Assembly (NCBI GenBank): GCA_917880885.1
Contig: OU862909.1
Span: 27,970,351-28,034,350 of the forward strand
Direction: 5' to 3'
Origin: Limnephilus marmoratus
Lineage: Eukaryota; Arthropoda; Insecta; Trichoptera; Limnephilidae
DNA length: 64,000 nt
The notes beneath the pieces were generated by a model, which did no database searches, was not told the origin of the DNA, and saw only the letters and a program-made list of their open reading frames with translations. This document shows, piece by piece, positions 32,941 through 44,250 of this stretch (its first letter is position 1; each line of letters starts with the position of its first letter). Made by a program: the position numbers and the translations under genes.

Positions 32941-33760
32941 AATAGGCCACTTGCATGGATTTCATAACGACTTGGAAAAAATCATGTGGATAGATCTTTT
33001 TACTAAGATTAAGGAAATGTTAGTAAAATTGTTTAGAAATGTACAGTTTTTTTTATTTTAAAATAAATAAATCCATTATTCGGGCCCGTGACATCACTAC
33101 ATGAAAATGTCCTGTTTCCGAAAATGTTCATATTAATTTTGTAAAATTTCATACTGATTTTTTTATATATGGGATTTCAGGCGATTTTTTTGAATTTGAC
33201 ATTTAACGTTCTCTAGATTTATTGTTTGTTCTCTGCGAACTTATCATTTGATTTGACAGATGTTATGAAGAGAACCCTGTACATTTTACGCTGTCTGTAC
33301 GTGTTTTAGAGGTATAATGGTAGTGGTGCTGATTTTAATAAAATCAAATTTTATAATTTTCTTATTATTATTATAATTTACAAGTACAAGTATATTACAT
33401 TGTATTTAGTAATATAGACGTTGAACATTATAATTGATTTATGATCAATAAGATGTATCAAGGAAAAAATATTTATGAGATGTAATATTTTTGGTATGCC
33501 TCGTTATTCTCCTGTGCCATTTCTTGTGGAAAACGTTATTTTTTTTAAAATGTTTTTCGACCATGTAATTATCATTTTTTCGCACCCATAAAATTATGTC
33601 CCGTCTTTCCGGTTTATAAAAAATGGTCTGATTTTTCGGATTGAAATTTTCAAAAAATCCCCAGGGTTTCAAAAATACGATTAAAAAAATACAGATTGTC
33701 TTAGAATATTTGCCTAAACCGGAAAAAAAATTTTAAAAAATGTGATGCAATTGGCCTATT
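32941..33760. mobile_element. M1 inverted-repeat element, copy 2 (uninterrupted)
   Basis: The left end is AATAGGCCACTTGCAT; the right end is ATGCAATTGGCCTATT (one change from perfect). It is collinear with copy 1 (21974-24990) minus the hAT insertion and serves as the empty-site reference. 820 bp, non-coding. Confidence 0.85.
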
Positions 33761-34429
33761 AAACAATTATAGTAGGTATATGGTGTAAGCACGTTGTAAA
33801 AAATTATCAAAAAACAGTTACACATTCAATAAATACTGTAAAATTTCTGTTTTGAACTATTACTAATAAAAAATGTCATTAACGGACTGCGAAAGAGAGG
33901 CCAGACATCATGCGCTTGAAATTCCCGTCAAAAAAAGTTTTAATTTGTGATTGTGTAATTCAAATTGTGTTTTTGTTAATAATTTCTGTTCTAATGACTA
34001 AGTCACTATTATATTAGTCTATTATCAATATATTTCATATTATTTTCCGTTTTAATCTATTAATAATGCCATTGTGCACACGAATAAATATTTCAAAATG
34101 AGACATTTTTTACAATCCAACTGAATATTACTCGGTTAATTTGGTTAAAGACAATTAAAAAACAAAATATTTAAAAATAATAACAAATTTTTTATTCATG
34201 TCTATATTATATCATCTACTTTATACCTACTGTGTTTACGCATTTCATTTGTATATATTTATGTTTATGTACTTCGATGTACAAATTACAAATAACTACC
34301 TACTACTAATTAAAATTCTGGAAACGAGAATTCAACATCTTCACCTGACCCATACTGTAGCCAGCCCTAGCTCCGCGTGTTATGGTCCTAGTAGATACGC
34401 GAAACCAAGCTTGCTGCGCAACGAAATCT
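33761..34429. other. Unassigned AT-rich DNA
   Basis: No coding evidence beyond short AT-rich ORFs. The GC-richer text near 34350-34430 ends GAAATCTAGTTCC; it is unassigned. Confidence 0.4.
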
Positions 34430-34539
34430 AGTTCCAAAAACGTCCGCTCACTACCGCTGATGTGTGAGCGCTATAGTCGGAACCGAAATTATGATTTGCT
34501 GGTATGACAGTCTTAAGGTTATTCCCATCCATGTAATAT

Positions 34540-34697
34540 GTCATTGAAGAAGAAGATAACACTAATAATCTAAACGGAAGACAACAAGACACAGAAAAAT
34601 GAATAAGATAATGGTCGTATCTGGGATTCAAACCCAGAACCTCTCGTTTAACCGGGACGGCGCTTCTGTCAATTTGGCCATTGCCACCCTCCATCAA
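34540..34697 (-). mobile_element. SINE-E, minus copy
   Basis: On the minus strand: GGCAATGGCCAAATTGACAG, then B box GGGTTTGAATCCC, ACGACCATTATCTTATTCAT and TTTTTCTGTGTCTTGTTG, then TTAGATTATTAGTGTTATC. It faces the plus-strand copy head to head, overlapping at the shared TGGCAATGGCC head. Confidence 0.7.
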
Positions 34698-34699
34698 AC

Positions 34700-35445
34700 C
34701 ATGATGTTAGGTGGCAATGGCCGAATTCACGGTCAGATGAGAGATTCTCGATTCGAGTCCCAGTTGCGACCATTATCTTTTTCATTTTTCTGTGTCTTGT
34801 TCTCTTTAATATATGTATGAGACCACTTATTTGTTCCATACAAATACTATAAACAATAGGGCGCTGGACTCCGATCGTCACTTCGGTTTCGGGAGATAAT
34901 AATAACTCAGAGACTTCTTGGGTAATGAACATAAATATTTATTTTCAGATGGTTTTTATACTAAATTTTGCGTACACCTGTTTTGAAGAAAAACGTAAAC
35001 ATGTTTTGCATTTCTGCATCTGTTGTTTATCTTAATTACCCCAGGTGTTTGAGGCAGGTGTCTGGTATGCTAAGTTTCGTTTGAATAGCAAACTGGTTTG
35101 GAAATGTGTATTGTTTTCTTGCCTGAGTTGACCTGATTTCCCCAGGTGGATGAACGCACCTGCTTAAAATGCAGGATTTATCATCAATATAATGCAAGGC
35201 GTTTTGGTTGCTAAGTGCTTTAGTGCTTGAATAACACGTGCAGCCTTTTGTGTAACATTTAGCAAGAATCGACTTGATTAGTATATTGTTTACTCTTCTT
35301 TGAATAGGTAGTAGGCAATAATATTTTGAAGGAACAGGTGTGGCGACCAGCTGCAAAAGTTTCACGTAAACAAGATCTAATACATCAAGACGTCTGTTAC
35401 AATATATTTGTTTAGATTATTAGTGTTATCTTCTTCTTTAATTAA
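34700..35445 (+). mobile_element. SINE-E, plus copy with ~600-bp insertion
   Basis: The head is AGGTGGCAATGGCCGAATTC with B box CGATTCGAGTCCC and GCGACCATTATCTTTTTCAT, TTCTGTGTCTTGTTCTC to 34803. The expected continuation TTAGATTATTAGTGTTATC appears only at 35413-35431. Relative to the minus copy there is thus ~600 bp of extra sequence (about 34804-35408). That segment holds a 109-codon minus-strand ORF (35365-35036) of unknown identity. Confidence 0.6.
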
Positions 35446-36566
35446 TAAAATCTAATTATAATATCACTACACTTCCATTACCGTTCAAGTATTATTTTCT
35501 CTGCAATGAAAAAAACTACGAATACTACACAATAAAGCATTGCGAATAATACCTAAGCCGCTCAAGTATTATTCGCGTTGCTTTTATTTGCAAGAGTCTA
35601 GCGCAACAAATGCATATGGATAAATTTACATGATTCATTTTATGACGGTGAAGCAAGGTTTTAAGAGACGCACCTAACAGTGATTCCTGTCTTTATTTGT
35701 AGTAAGAAGTGCAATTTGGATGTTGAAAATAGGTTCAGTTAAGTATGTTATGTACTTGTTCGCGACAAGTTTAATAAATAAAATAAAAACGTGCATAATT
35801 CATCACTTGCAACAAGTTCGCAAAATTCAATCCCGATATTAAACTGTACGTTTACATAAAGAACACACCCTCCCGCAGAACGACATTTTTATATGATATA
35901 ATTTTGACAAAAATTATAAATAGGTAATATAAAATACTACGTTTTGTACTGAAATCAGATTCTTTTGTATTATATCTAAAGATTTTAACACAAAAGTACA
36001 CGCGTGGACTATATATGTAGCCCAGGGTATTATTTTTGTTCATAATTTCGTGAAATCGCGTGATTTAACTTCGAGTCTCTAGCTAAGCTTCGATTGGTTG
36101 TTGCTCGACGCATTTAGTGTGGCGTGAGCGATCGATGCTGGCGCACATGCGAAAAATGTAGCCCATGCGTGCACTGGCGGAACACTAAGAAAGCTTGCTC
36201 GAAATGCTCCAGGTGTATATATAATGATCACCAAATTTTAACTTGACCTTCGTGTAATGAAATTTTAAAAAAATGTAAGAAAATAAAGGTTGATTGATCT
36301 CAAATAAGTAAAAAATTTGTGATTTTTTGAGAAGTCTGAAGTTTTGTTGATATTTTAAGTTCAAGAAAGAGAAGATATTTTTTTTTATTTCGTTTTACTT
36401 AATCAATGTCATTTATAATAATAAATGTGTTTTATTTAAAAATTAAACGATTATCTTTCAGTACATTTCAATTTAAAATGGGCTGCAAGTGAAGCCCACG
36501 CGAGCACTCATGAACGTTTTAGAGGCGCATGTACCGTAGTGTTAATTTTGATGTTGACTGATTTTC
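35446..36566. other. Unassigned DNA
   Basis: No gene, RNA or known repeat was found. A text GTAGCCCATGCGTGCACT (36159-36176) has a weak echo at 36490-36510. Confidence 0.4.
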
Positions 36567-36988
36567 AATTTGGGAGGGGGACTGGGTACCTCCATCTCGG
36601 TAACTATTTATTGGTTAAATTACATTTCTGCCATAGGTTACTAAAAGTGATTAGTTTAGTGTGCACGGGTCCAAAAGGTGAGGTTTGTCCAGGTCTTGGA
36701 GGCAGATGCGCCTGCCCACCATGGCGGGACGATTTGGCAGACCCCGGTTGATGGAAACCTTTTGACCTATCCAGCCAGACACTCTCGACTCATCGCCATC
36801 GCGGTAGTGGAAGGGACGGATTCATACGTCCATTACTCCTGGACACACAGACCCTCAGATTCATAACCACCCCTTTCCCCCAGAAATACCTCACCATTCT
36901 TTCCTTTAAAAGACCCAAAGATGATATTGGCCCTGAGGGAAATTATTTTACCAAGGGCCTCCTATGTGGAGTTAATGCAAACGTAAAA
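36567..36988 (+). mobile_element. R1 retroposon copy 5
   Basis: The 5' end AATTTGGGAGGGGGACTGGG and the 3' end CCTCCTATGTGGAGTTAATG followed by an A-rich tail. It is near full length with several substitutions. Confidence 0.8.
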
Positions 36989-37019
36989 AAAATAATAATA
37001 ATACCACTGCCCTAATATA

Positions 37020-37140
37020 TTATGTTCATTAAAGTTGAAAGGCACGTCACATAACATAATATTTATTTAGTACAGAATATATACATTTATAAAATGTTTT
37101 GACTGTCCAAGTAGGATGAATTCTTGTTTCAGGAACCATC
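37020..37140 (-). repeat. LINE 3' UTR fragment
   Basis: GACTGTCCAAGTAGGA at 37101-37116 matches one arm and loop of the stem-loop at 37779-37823; the second arm has decayed. Confidence 0.45.
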
Positions 37141-37273
37141 AAATTTGAATGAATTAACATACATATTTCGCACAAAAAAAGAAAAAGAGAGAAAAAAGGG
37201 GAAAAGAAAAATTATAAAATAAAATTTATTGATGTTATTTTGGCATATTTATTTAAATAAAGGTAGGTAACTG

Positions 37274-37501
37274 GTGTTACATGTTTTTTCATTTCTGTTA
37301 TTCAGCGGTAGGCGATTGAAAGCGAGAAGCACCTACCCCGAAGTAATTCCTCCCACGCTCCTGAAGCATCCCCTCACTGCGGCAGCTGGAATCTATGCGG
37401 CCATGCAATGCACCACTACCCATACCCATCCCATCCGATTCCATTCCTCAGTCAGAATAATAACTTTCAGTTCTGAGAGGTTTCGTTGTTTTTTTTTTTA
37501 A
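37274..37501 (+). CDS. Candidate exon-like segment, unidentified
   Basis: A GC-richer island (about 37305-37450) in AT-rich surroundings is preceded by a good acceptor-like tract (TTTTTTCATTTCTGTTATTCAG, ending 37304). The frame reads RRLKARSTYPEVIPPTLLKH then PLTAAAGIYAAMQCTTTHTH and stays open to 37501. The methionine at 37274 lies in the pyrimidine tract and is unlikely to be a real start. I do not recognise a family and see no clear donor site. It may be a repeat fragment. Confidence 0.2.
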   Translation: MLHVFSFLLFSGRRLKARSTYPEVIPPTLLKHPLTAAAGIYAAMQCTTTHTHPIRFHSSVRIITFSSERFRCFFF

Positions 37502-37734
37502 TTATTTCCACGTAAATAAGCTACTGTCGAGTAATGCATTTTAAGAATTGAGATAATATGAAACATTTTTGAGTGCTAATAGTGGGAGATGGAGACGATG
37601 TTAAATGGAAGAAGGGTAAATGATGGAAACTCCATTAATGAACTAAATGGGGTAATTGCTAATAAAAATGTTGTCTAAATTGCACAAACTCTCAATTTGG
37701 AGTGCTGATGGTCGGTGTTTATTTATTTATTTAC

Positions 37735-37870
37735 TTATTTATTTTATTTATTATAAAATACATTCAGTATGAGAAAGCTTTGACTGTCCAACTAGGAAGG
37801 TTTCCCGTTCTTGGACAGTCAAATTGACATATTCATATTAGGTTAGTAGGTACATTACATAGCCTGATTT
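37735..37870 (-). repeat. LINE 3' end with perfect stem-loop
   Basis: Starts on the plus strand with an ATTT-rich run (LINE tail reversed). The hairpin arms TTTGACTGTCCAA (37779-37791) and TTGGACAGTCAAA (37811-37823) are perfectly complementary, with CTAGGA at the start of the loop. It has the same architecture as the LINE-B stem-loop with different arm bases. Confidence 0.65.
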
Positions 37871-37954
37871 CAATGCTATTTTAACAAAAAAATTAAAACA
37901 TACACTCTTCACATTTATGTAAGTTTTACACAAAACTGTAGATCTTTTTTTTTT

Positions 37955-38095
37955 TGGTGTAAGACCACCATTCAGAATTGAAACGTTGCTTGAAAATGGC
38001 TTTAGCCGTGTTTAGTGACCAGATCTGAATAGCCAGGTACTTCCCAACCTTCCTCTTCCCCACCTCCTTCCAGTAAAGTTAAGCTTCACAATTTG
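37955..38095 (+). repeat. SINE-A body fragment
   Basis: GTGTAAGACCACCATTCAGA, TTGAAACGTTGCTTGAAAAT and GGCTTTAGCCGTGTTTAGTG match the body at 55170-55250; truncated at both ends. Confidence 0.7.
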
Positions 38096-38269
38096 CATTT
38101 ACGTAATTATACAGGGGAGTAATAGGTTCTGGAATCAATTAATTAACAAGAAAAAGTGTATTCAAAACGATAAAACACGAAAAACAGTAAGTAAAAGAAA
38201 AATAAAAAGAAAAGAAAAATTTTGGAAACAAAAGAAATATATAAGGTGCTCGTAATACATAATTATCAA

Positions 38270-38490
38270 ATAACATTTGTTAATAATATTTCTGACTCTG
38301 TCCCGCCTAAATCTTGAAACCATTTTGTTATTTTTTTACCGAAGGATGAAGCTTCATACAGTTTTAGTTGTGAAGGGATATTATTATAGAATTTCGGTCC
38401 CAGGTATGAGAATATCATTTGATAAGCTGCTATGATGCTTGTTGGAATAGAAAGGTCATTTCCGCCCTTACTTCTGGTTTGATGTTTGTA
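38270..38490 (-). pseudogene. LINE ORF2 C-terminal remnant
   Basis: A start-less minus frame reads NDLSIPTSIIAAYQMIFSYL, GPKFYNNIPSQLKLYEASSF, GKKITKWFQDLGGTESEILL and stops at about 38274. The FYNNIPSQLK..SF..K...W pattern is the last segment of CR1/Jockey-type ORF2 proteins. More decayed coding may extend to about 38700. The 3' UTR lies to the left. Confidence 0.6.
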
Positions 38491-38789
38491 TTATGTACCT
38501 AATTGTTTGAGGTTTGATGGCAGTGAGGCATAAGGTATGAATGTAAGTAGAACAAATGCCGTGGAAATAACATCCCTGAGGTAAAACAATGTTTAACCGT
38601 GATACAAATGTGAATATCATGAAAGAAAGCAATGCGGAAGAAAGCGTTGTGAAGAAGATTTAGAAATGGACGCTTAGAGATTGGCACGCGGAGCGGATAA
38701 GCAATAAAATCAGTGAAGGGCGAATATATGTGAAATGAATGATAAAACTTTTTGGATCGCTATATGGAATAGCCTTTAACAATATGTAA

Positions 38790-38945
38790 TTTACCACTTT
38801 CCTCTTCCCCGTCTCCTTACCCTCCCCACTGCCTCCAGCTTCACAACATACCCCAATTTTATTGGAGATGCCTTAGTTTCACTGGCTCATGACGGTTGGG
38901 ATCAGTTGGGAATTTTGTGCGGTACTCTTATAACGGTGTGATATA
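38790..38945 (+). repeat. SINE-A 3' body fragment
   Basis: CTCTTCCCCGTCTCCTTACC, then ATTTTATTGGAGATGCC, GGGAATTTTGTGCGGTACTC: the 3' part of the SINE-A body. Confidence 0.7.
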
Positions 38946-39376
38946 TAGCTAGTTAGCGCATATTTATTTATTGTTTTTATGTTGAATTCGTGGAATTATA
39001 TTTAATTTTTTTTTTTTTTAATTTAAATCAATTTTTAAAATATTATTTTTAAGTTCTGCGAGTATTTTAGTGTTTACTACAGTGAAAGCTGTTTCACTTA
39101 GTGTTTAAAAAAGAAAATTAACAAAACTTAATTTTTTTTTGTAAATTTCATTTACAAAAAATATAAATGAAATTTTGGAATCCGCTGAAGTTTTTTTAAT
39201 GTTTTTTTTTAACTAAACAAACCAAACAAAAACATGTTTCACACGTCGTCACTGGTCACTCAGCCGGGTAACCGCCCAAACCCTCTCCCCAACCCTAACC
39301 GTGCAATACCAATACAATGATAGCGGGATGTATATATATAATTTATAGGTATATCTATATATCATATACGTACAAT
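38946..39376. other. Unassigned AT-rich DNA
   Basis: Nothing recognised. The last eight bases (CGTACAAT, 39369-39376) are the left copy of a near-perfect target duplication. Confidence 0.4.
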
Positions 39377-40937
39377 CAGGGCTGGGCAAAATACATGCTT
39401 TGCTGTAATTAAAATACAAATTACAAATACTTTTTCGCATGTATTTAAAATACGAAATACAAAGTTCTTTCAAGTGTGTATTTGAAATACAAAATACAGT
39501 ATTTTAACCATTTTTAAATTTCAAATACAAAACACAAATTACAAAATACATTTGGGTTTGGTAGAACCTTTGGTTGCAAGCAATTTTCGTAAGTGCCCTT
39601 ATCTAAGGGTGCGTTTCCATAGAAGCAAAGCTGAGCAGAGTGAAACAGAGACGTGCAAAAATTGACCAATCATATTGCTCAGAAGACACATCTCGTCTCC
39701 GCTCCACTTGTAAAGTTTTGTGGTATAGGACTTAGGTGTAAGATAATAATAACTATTATTATAATATCACTCGCTGGTTCCCAGCATGCATTGAATGCCA
39801 TATTAAAATAAATAAATTATTTCTCTGCATGTCCTTTCCCGTGCGTCCCCGTTCCCCTCCCGCATCCCCTTCCCCTCCCGCGTTCCCCTTCCACCTTCCC
39901 CGCCTACCCTCTCCCCTCTCCCGCTCCCCCGTCCCACCAACCCCCCTCCCGCGTTCCATATATTCAGTCCCAGTACATTCAGTTTTCAAACAACTCGCGT
40001 GCCAGCTATTACAATTTTTTTATTCAAATTTTCATTTTCACATATTACAAATATTCATTTTTGTATATTATAAGAACAATCAATAAAATCTGGTACCTAA
40101 CATAGGTACCTATTTAAAATATCTATAAATTAAAAAATCCATAGACAATTCTTTTATTACAAATAAACAGCTGCCGACTAAATTCAATTTCATCAAACGC
40201 GCGAACTAAGATAAAAAAAGTCGTTAAGTTTTCTGAAATTATCCAATTTTCTGCGTAATTTTCTTATTTTTTTCTTTCCGTAAGAACCTTCTACAAGGTA
40301 TTAGAAAACAAAAATGATTGAAATAGTTAAAGTCGTTCTGAAGTTATGGCGTGACCAAGGGAAACAAGGATTCATTTTTATTTACATAGATGACTTGTGT
40401 ATAGCCCGTTATTTCATTTCAAGTGCGCTCTACAGTAATTAACTTTAAAGTAATCTAGTATTCAGTCAAATTATTCCTATAGTGCTTGATCTAATACTGT
40501 GTACAAAAATGTACAATACAAAGCAATGAATAGTATAATACGATACAAAATGTACAATAACAGAGGACAATAATAATAACTAGTATGACATAAAAAAATG
40601 TACAGTACATTATAAAGCAATTATAATTATTAATAAGAGTGCTATAGCACTGGACAATAGGACAATAGTACAGGATTCTAGCGTTTTTAGTTTATGTATT
40701 TATCTATGTGAGTTTATTTTTCATTATCATTATTAAGATCGCTAAATGTATTTGAAAATGTATTTTGAAGCCATAAGTATTTGAAATACAAATTACAAAA
40801 TACCTCAGCATCAGGTAATTGAAATACCAATTACAAAATACATTTCTAGGAAGTAATTGAAATACAAATACAAAATACGTATTTGTATTTTAAATACGTA
40901 TTTCAATTACAAGTAATTCAAATACTGCCCAGCCCTG
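39377..40937. mobile_element. hAT-like element with near-perfect 8-bp TSD
   Basis: Termini CAGGGCTGGGCA and TGCCCAGCCCTG are perfect inverted repeats. Flanks are CGTACAAT (39369-39376) and CGTATAAT (40938-40945), one mismatch. Subterminal zones (39400-39560, 40750-40930) are filled with repeats of AAATACAAATTACAAAATAC type. The interior has a pyrimidine-rich CCCCTCCCG-type tract (39830-39955) and no transposase. Confidence 0.85.
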
Positions 40938-41092
40938 CGTATAATACCATGTATAATATCTACTATTTTTTTATGTTTTAATTTGAAAAAGAAAACATCA
41001 AAAATTGTCTATTTTTGCAAAATGTTGCCTGTCAGGCTTAGGGATATTTTTTACCTATTTATACCACATATTATTTTGAATTAATAAATTGT

Positions 41093-41215
41093 GAAAAAAC
41101 ACAAATTAATCAAATAAAATTTATTTGTGAACGCCAAAATTTGAACCCGCGACTTTCGGGTTGCTAGTCGAGAGCCTTACCCCTCGCCCTCGAAGACCGT
41201 CCAATAACAGACATA
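41093..41215 (-). mobile_element. SINE-A head and linker
   Basis: Minus strand: CGAGGGGTAAGGCTCTCGAC (A-box region), CGGGTTCAAATTTTGGCG (B box), then ATTTGATTAATTTGTG linker. The body part is missing. Confidence 0.75.
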
Positions 41216-41464
41216 AGAATCAAAGTCGTTACAATTGTACCGTAAACTATTTATTTGCAGTGCAACATCTTGTAGTGGGTTACAGGACATAAAAAACGTA
41301 CCGATCTTTTGATCAACTACATTTACAAGTACGTAGCTCTCACTACAGATGAGTTCGTGAACAAATTGGTGTGGCTGTCTATACTGTGAAAAAGGTAATG
41401 GTGACGTCCTATTGTACAAAGAAATTTATTTGAGCCAGATTCTCACTGTTCATAAGTATCTTTT
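41216..41464. other. Unassigned DNA
   Basis: An 80-codon minus ORF (41177-41419) overlaps the SINE head and lacks family features. Confidence 0.35.
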
Positions 41465-41798
41465 AATTTGGGAGGCGGGAATGGGTACCACCGCCCCGGG
41501 AACCTTTATTGGATAACCAACACCTCTGCCATAGGTCACCCCAAGTGGTTCGCTACGTTTGGTGATTTAGCAGGGGTGCCCGGGTTCATGGGGTGAGGTT
41601 TGTCTAGGTCTTGGAGGCGACTGAACCCAAGATTCCTACCCACCCCTTAAACCCTTTTCCTTCCCAGAACTCTCCTCTCCTTCCTTTCCTTAAAAAAACC
41701 CTCCACACAGCATCATAGGTGAGCATAAAGATGACATAGGCCCTGAGGGAAATTATGTTCCTCAGGGCCTCCTATGTGGAGCTCATGTAAAAAAAAAA
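41465..41798 (+). mobile_element. R1 retroposon copy 6
   Basis: The 5' end is AATTTGGGAGGCGGGAATGG, with CCGGGTTCATGGGGTGAGG and the 3' CTATGTGGAGCTCATG plus a poly-A tail (10 A). An internal deletion removes the segment between the TCTTGGAGGCG and the CCCAGATTCC-type blocks. Confidence 0.85.
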
Positions 41799-42855
41799 TC
41801 CGTTCAGGAAAAGATACAAATATTTAATCAGAGCAAAACCTCAACGTGTATCTAAGTAGTAGCAGTTGGTCATGCCGACAATATAAATAGATGGATATAG
41901 CCAGATACAATATCCGTAGAGATGTAAATATAAAAATCTTAAACATTTTTGCGAACTCTTTCAATGCACAAAATATATGTTAGTTCGTGGGGGACCCAGA
42001 TGATTGAATTTGACTCCAATGTACTTAAGACTAAGACTAATGTGTTATTCAATAGCCTAAGCGTTTGTGCAATGCGAAATGAGTGTGAATTTGTAATTAC
42101 GAAGCCCAGCCGAAGCGAACTTTGAACGCTTTGCTAAGGAAATCGTTGATATGTTGGGGAAAAGTTACTTAATTGTCGCAAATAACTTCGAGATCTTTGA
42201 TTTGGTTTAGGAGCCAGAAAACAAATTCGTTAATTTTGTAACCAAATACATATATACTGATTCTTAGAATTGGAAACATGAAAGCGGTGCTTGCTTTAGA
42301 AGGTACCTATTTATGTCATAAACATTCACATCAAAATTCTTTACATGATTCAGATAGTATGAAAATCCTTAATTCTAAAACATCGTTTTAAAATCACACC
42401 TCTTCCAGGGGCGTGTAATCAAATAATCCGCGAATAACTTATTACCGCGTAATTGTGTTACTTTTGTATTCGCCCTATAAAATCTGTTCAAAAGGCAAAA
42501 TTAAAAAAGTTCGCTGCTCGTAAATGGAAAAAAAGTATCTCTGTATGATGCTCATTTGCAAACAAAAAACTCACATCCCCGCCTCGGGGGCTAAACGGAT
42601 TTCCAAATGCGCAATGAGGTAATCAAAACTTTTGTTTAAGAACACCAATTTAATCTCAGCAGTTTATTGAAACTTTAGGGTCTTGCTTCCTTTTGGCGGA
42701 TCTACTATTATTTTTATATGGGAAACATTTTAAAGTAAATATAGGTAAAATAATACGCCAATTGATAGGGCTTTACAAGAAGAATTACCTAAGGCTGAAA
42801 AAGAGGGTCGAGATTTCGTCTTCATTTTTAAACTATAGTTTTTTTTTAATTTATT
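41799..42855. other. Unassigned AT-rich DNA
   Basis: The 104-codon ORF at 42693-43007 runs into the reversed LINE-B tail and is not protein-like. No feature was called. Confidence 0.4.
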
Positions 42856-43010
42856 TATCTATAAAAAACTATATGTACATTGGGTTTTTTTATGCCTGTC
42901 TCACTAGGATTTACCTGTGTCGAGACAGTCGTAATGTTGCAATTTTTTTACGAAAGTTTTCTTGTAATGCTTTAGTAAAAATAAATATTATTTTATTAAC
43001 AAGATAAATA
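42856..43010 (-). repeat. LINE-B 3' UTR fragment with stem-loop
   Basis: Arms CTGTCTC (42896-42902) and GAGACAG (42922-42928) are perfectly complementary around CACTAGGA..TGTGTC on the plus strand. Confidence 0.65.
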
Positions 43011-43295
43011 AATGAGTTATTTATGTATACATAATCTACATCTTTCGCTAACGATGAATAACATTTTCTAGGATCAAAAATTTCTCAACATGAAAAGTTT
43101 CCGAACTTAAGATAACAAAATCAAAAAGATGAATGTCAACGTTTTTATGAAAATTTCCCGACACGTTTTCCAAAAAATTTTCATAACTATATTTTTCCGA
43201 TTTTTTTTATTTTCCCGGTAGAATTTTTTTTCAAAAAATAAAAATACATGTTTTGCTAACGATGTTCACATCTTTAGGAGTAAATGTATTTACAC

Positions 43296-43577
43296 TGAGG
43301 GAGCGGGAGACAGAAATGAAAGTCGTCATGTCGAAGTAGTGAGTCAGTCATTTATTGGGCTACGTAGCAGATGGTCGGTGGTCGGTAACATGATGTAATG
43401 CGGAGTGCCGTAGATGATGCTGCAGGCGTACGGAGGTGGAGATGGAGATGGTGCGGTGAAGGTCAGCGAGTTGCTCGAAGGTACCTAAGCAAGTAGGTTT
43501 GCCGATGCGCGCGGATATTAGGAGATGTTTCTCGATTCCTCTTTTGGTGGCGAAATTTATAATGATGTGTCGCCACA
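43296..43577 (-). repeat. 3' LTR of the TRIM-like element
   Basis: Preceded on the minus strand by the polypurine tract GGGAAGGGGG. AATAAA lies at 43351-43356. It may start two bases earlier (TGTGTGGCG at 43579). Confidence 0.85.
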
Positions 43578-43761
43578 CACCCCCTTCCCAGTGTACGGAG
43601 TACAGGGTTGAAAGATGATGCCAGGAGTCGCAGGAAAGCCGGGTTGAAGCTGCTGGTCGGTGCGTCCGTGCTGATGCGTCTCTACCGATTCCCTCGTTTT
43701 GCGGTGTTACCGGTGTGTCGTGGTAACACTCTTGTAAGGATGCTGTATGCTGCGTATCCAT
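43578..43761 (-). CDS. Short ORF after the primer sites, unknown
   Basis: An ATG follows the last primer site by one base (43761). The frame reads MDTQHTASLQECYHDTPVTP and continues through QNEGIGRDASARTHRPAAST into the 3' LTR, giving 133 codons in total. There is no CCHC knuckle or capsid homology motif. It could be a gag leader relic or simply untranslated RNA. Confidence 0.25.
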
Positions 43762-43853
43762 ATCACGTCGGGGTCACCAGTAGAGGGAGCGCGACGTGAT
43801 CACGTCGGGGTCACCAGTTGAGGGAGCGCGACGTGATCACGTCGGGGTCACCA
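43762..43853 (-). repeat. Three tandem 37-bp units, each with a complete tRNA-Trp primer site
   Basis: TGGTGACCCCGACGTGAT occurs (minus) at 43836-43853, 43799-43816 and 43762-43779. Each is separated by CACGTCGCGCTCCCTC-type text that repeats the LTR end. The period is exactly 37 bp. Confidence 0.95.
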
Positions 43854-43855
43854 GT

Positions 43856-44166
43856 TGAGGGAGCGGGCCGGATCGGTAGAGAGAAATGAAAGGCGTGCAG
43901 TCGAAGTATGAGTCAGTCGTTTATTGGGCTACGTAGCGAGGTCGAAGCGGAGCGGAGTGACAGAGGTACAGTGAGTGATGCTGCTGCGCGATGATGAGTG
44001 AAGATGAAGGTCAGGAGACTACGGCGGTGAAGATCACAGGTCTTCAGGAAGCCGGCGTGTTGCCCTACACCATGGCGGTGTAGACGTGACCTTGGTCCAG
44101 GCGGTCGACCGTCGTCGCGTTGACGATGGTATGGCGGCTGCGTGTGTCTTTGAGTCGACACACACA
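43856..44166 (-). repeat. Internal LTR-like unit
   Basis: Its U5/R portion (GAGGGAGCGGGCCGGATCGG and GTCAGTCGTTTATTGGGCTA on the plus strand) matches the flanking LTRs, but the U3-like part is largely different. It begins around TGTGTGTGTCGACTC (minus). It may be a second, related element's LTR captured inside. Confidence 0.6.
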
Positions 44167-44250
44167 CGTGACGCAGGAAGGAACCTTGAGAGGCGATGAG
44201 GATGATCTCTGGCAGCGGAACGCGGTGGGTTCGGAATGCCAGAGAACAGG

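Noticed and set aside
39759..40086. Pro/Ser-rich ORF and its Gly/Arg-rich antisense
   Set aside because: They translate a simple pyrimidine-rich tract inside a hAT-like element.
43360..43761. 133-aa ORF as a retroviral-type gag
   Set aside because: More than a third of it is LTR sequence, and there is no knuckle or capsid motif.
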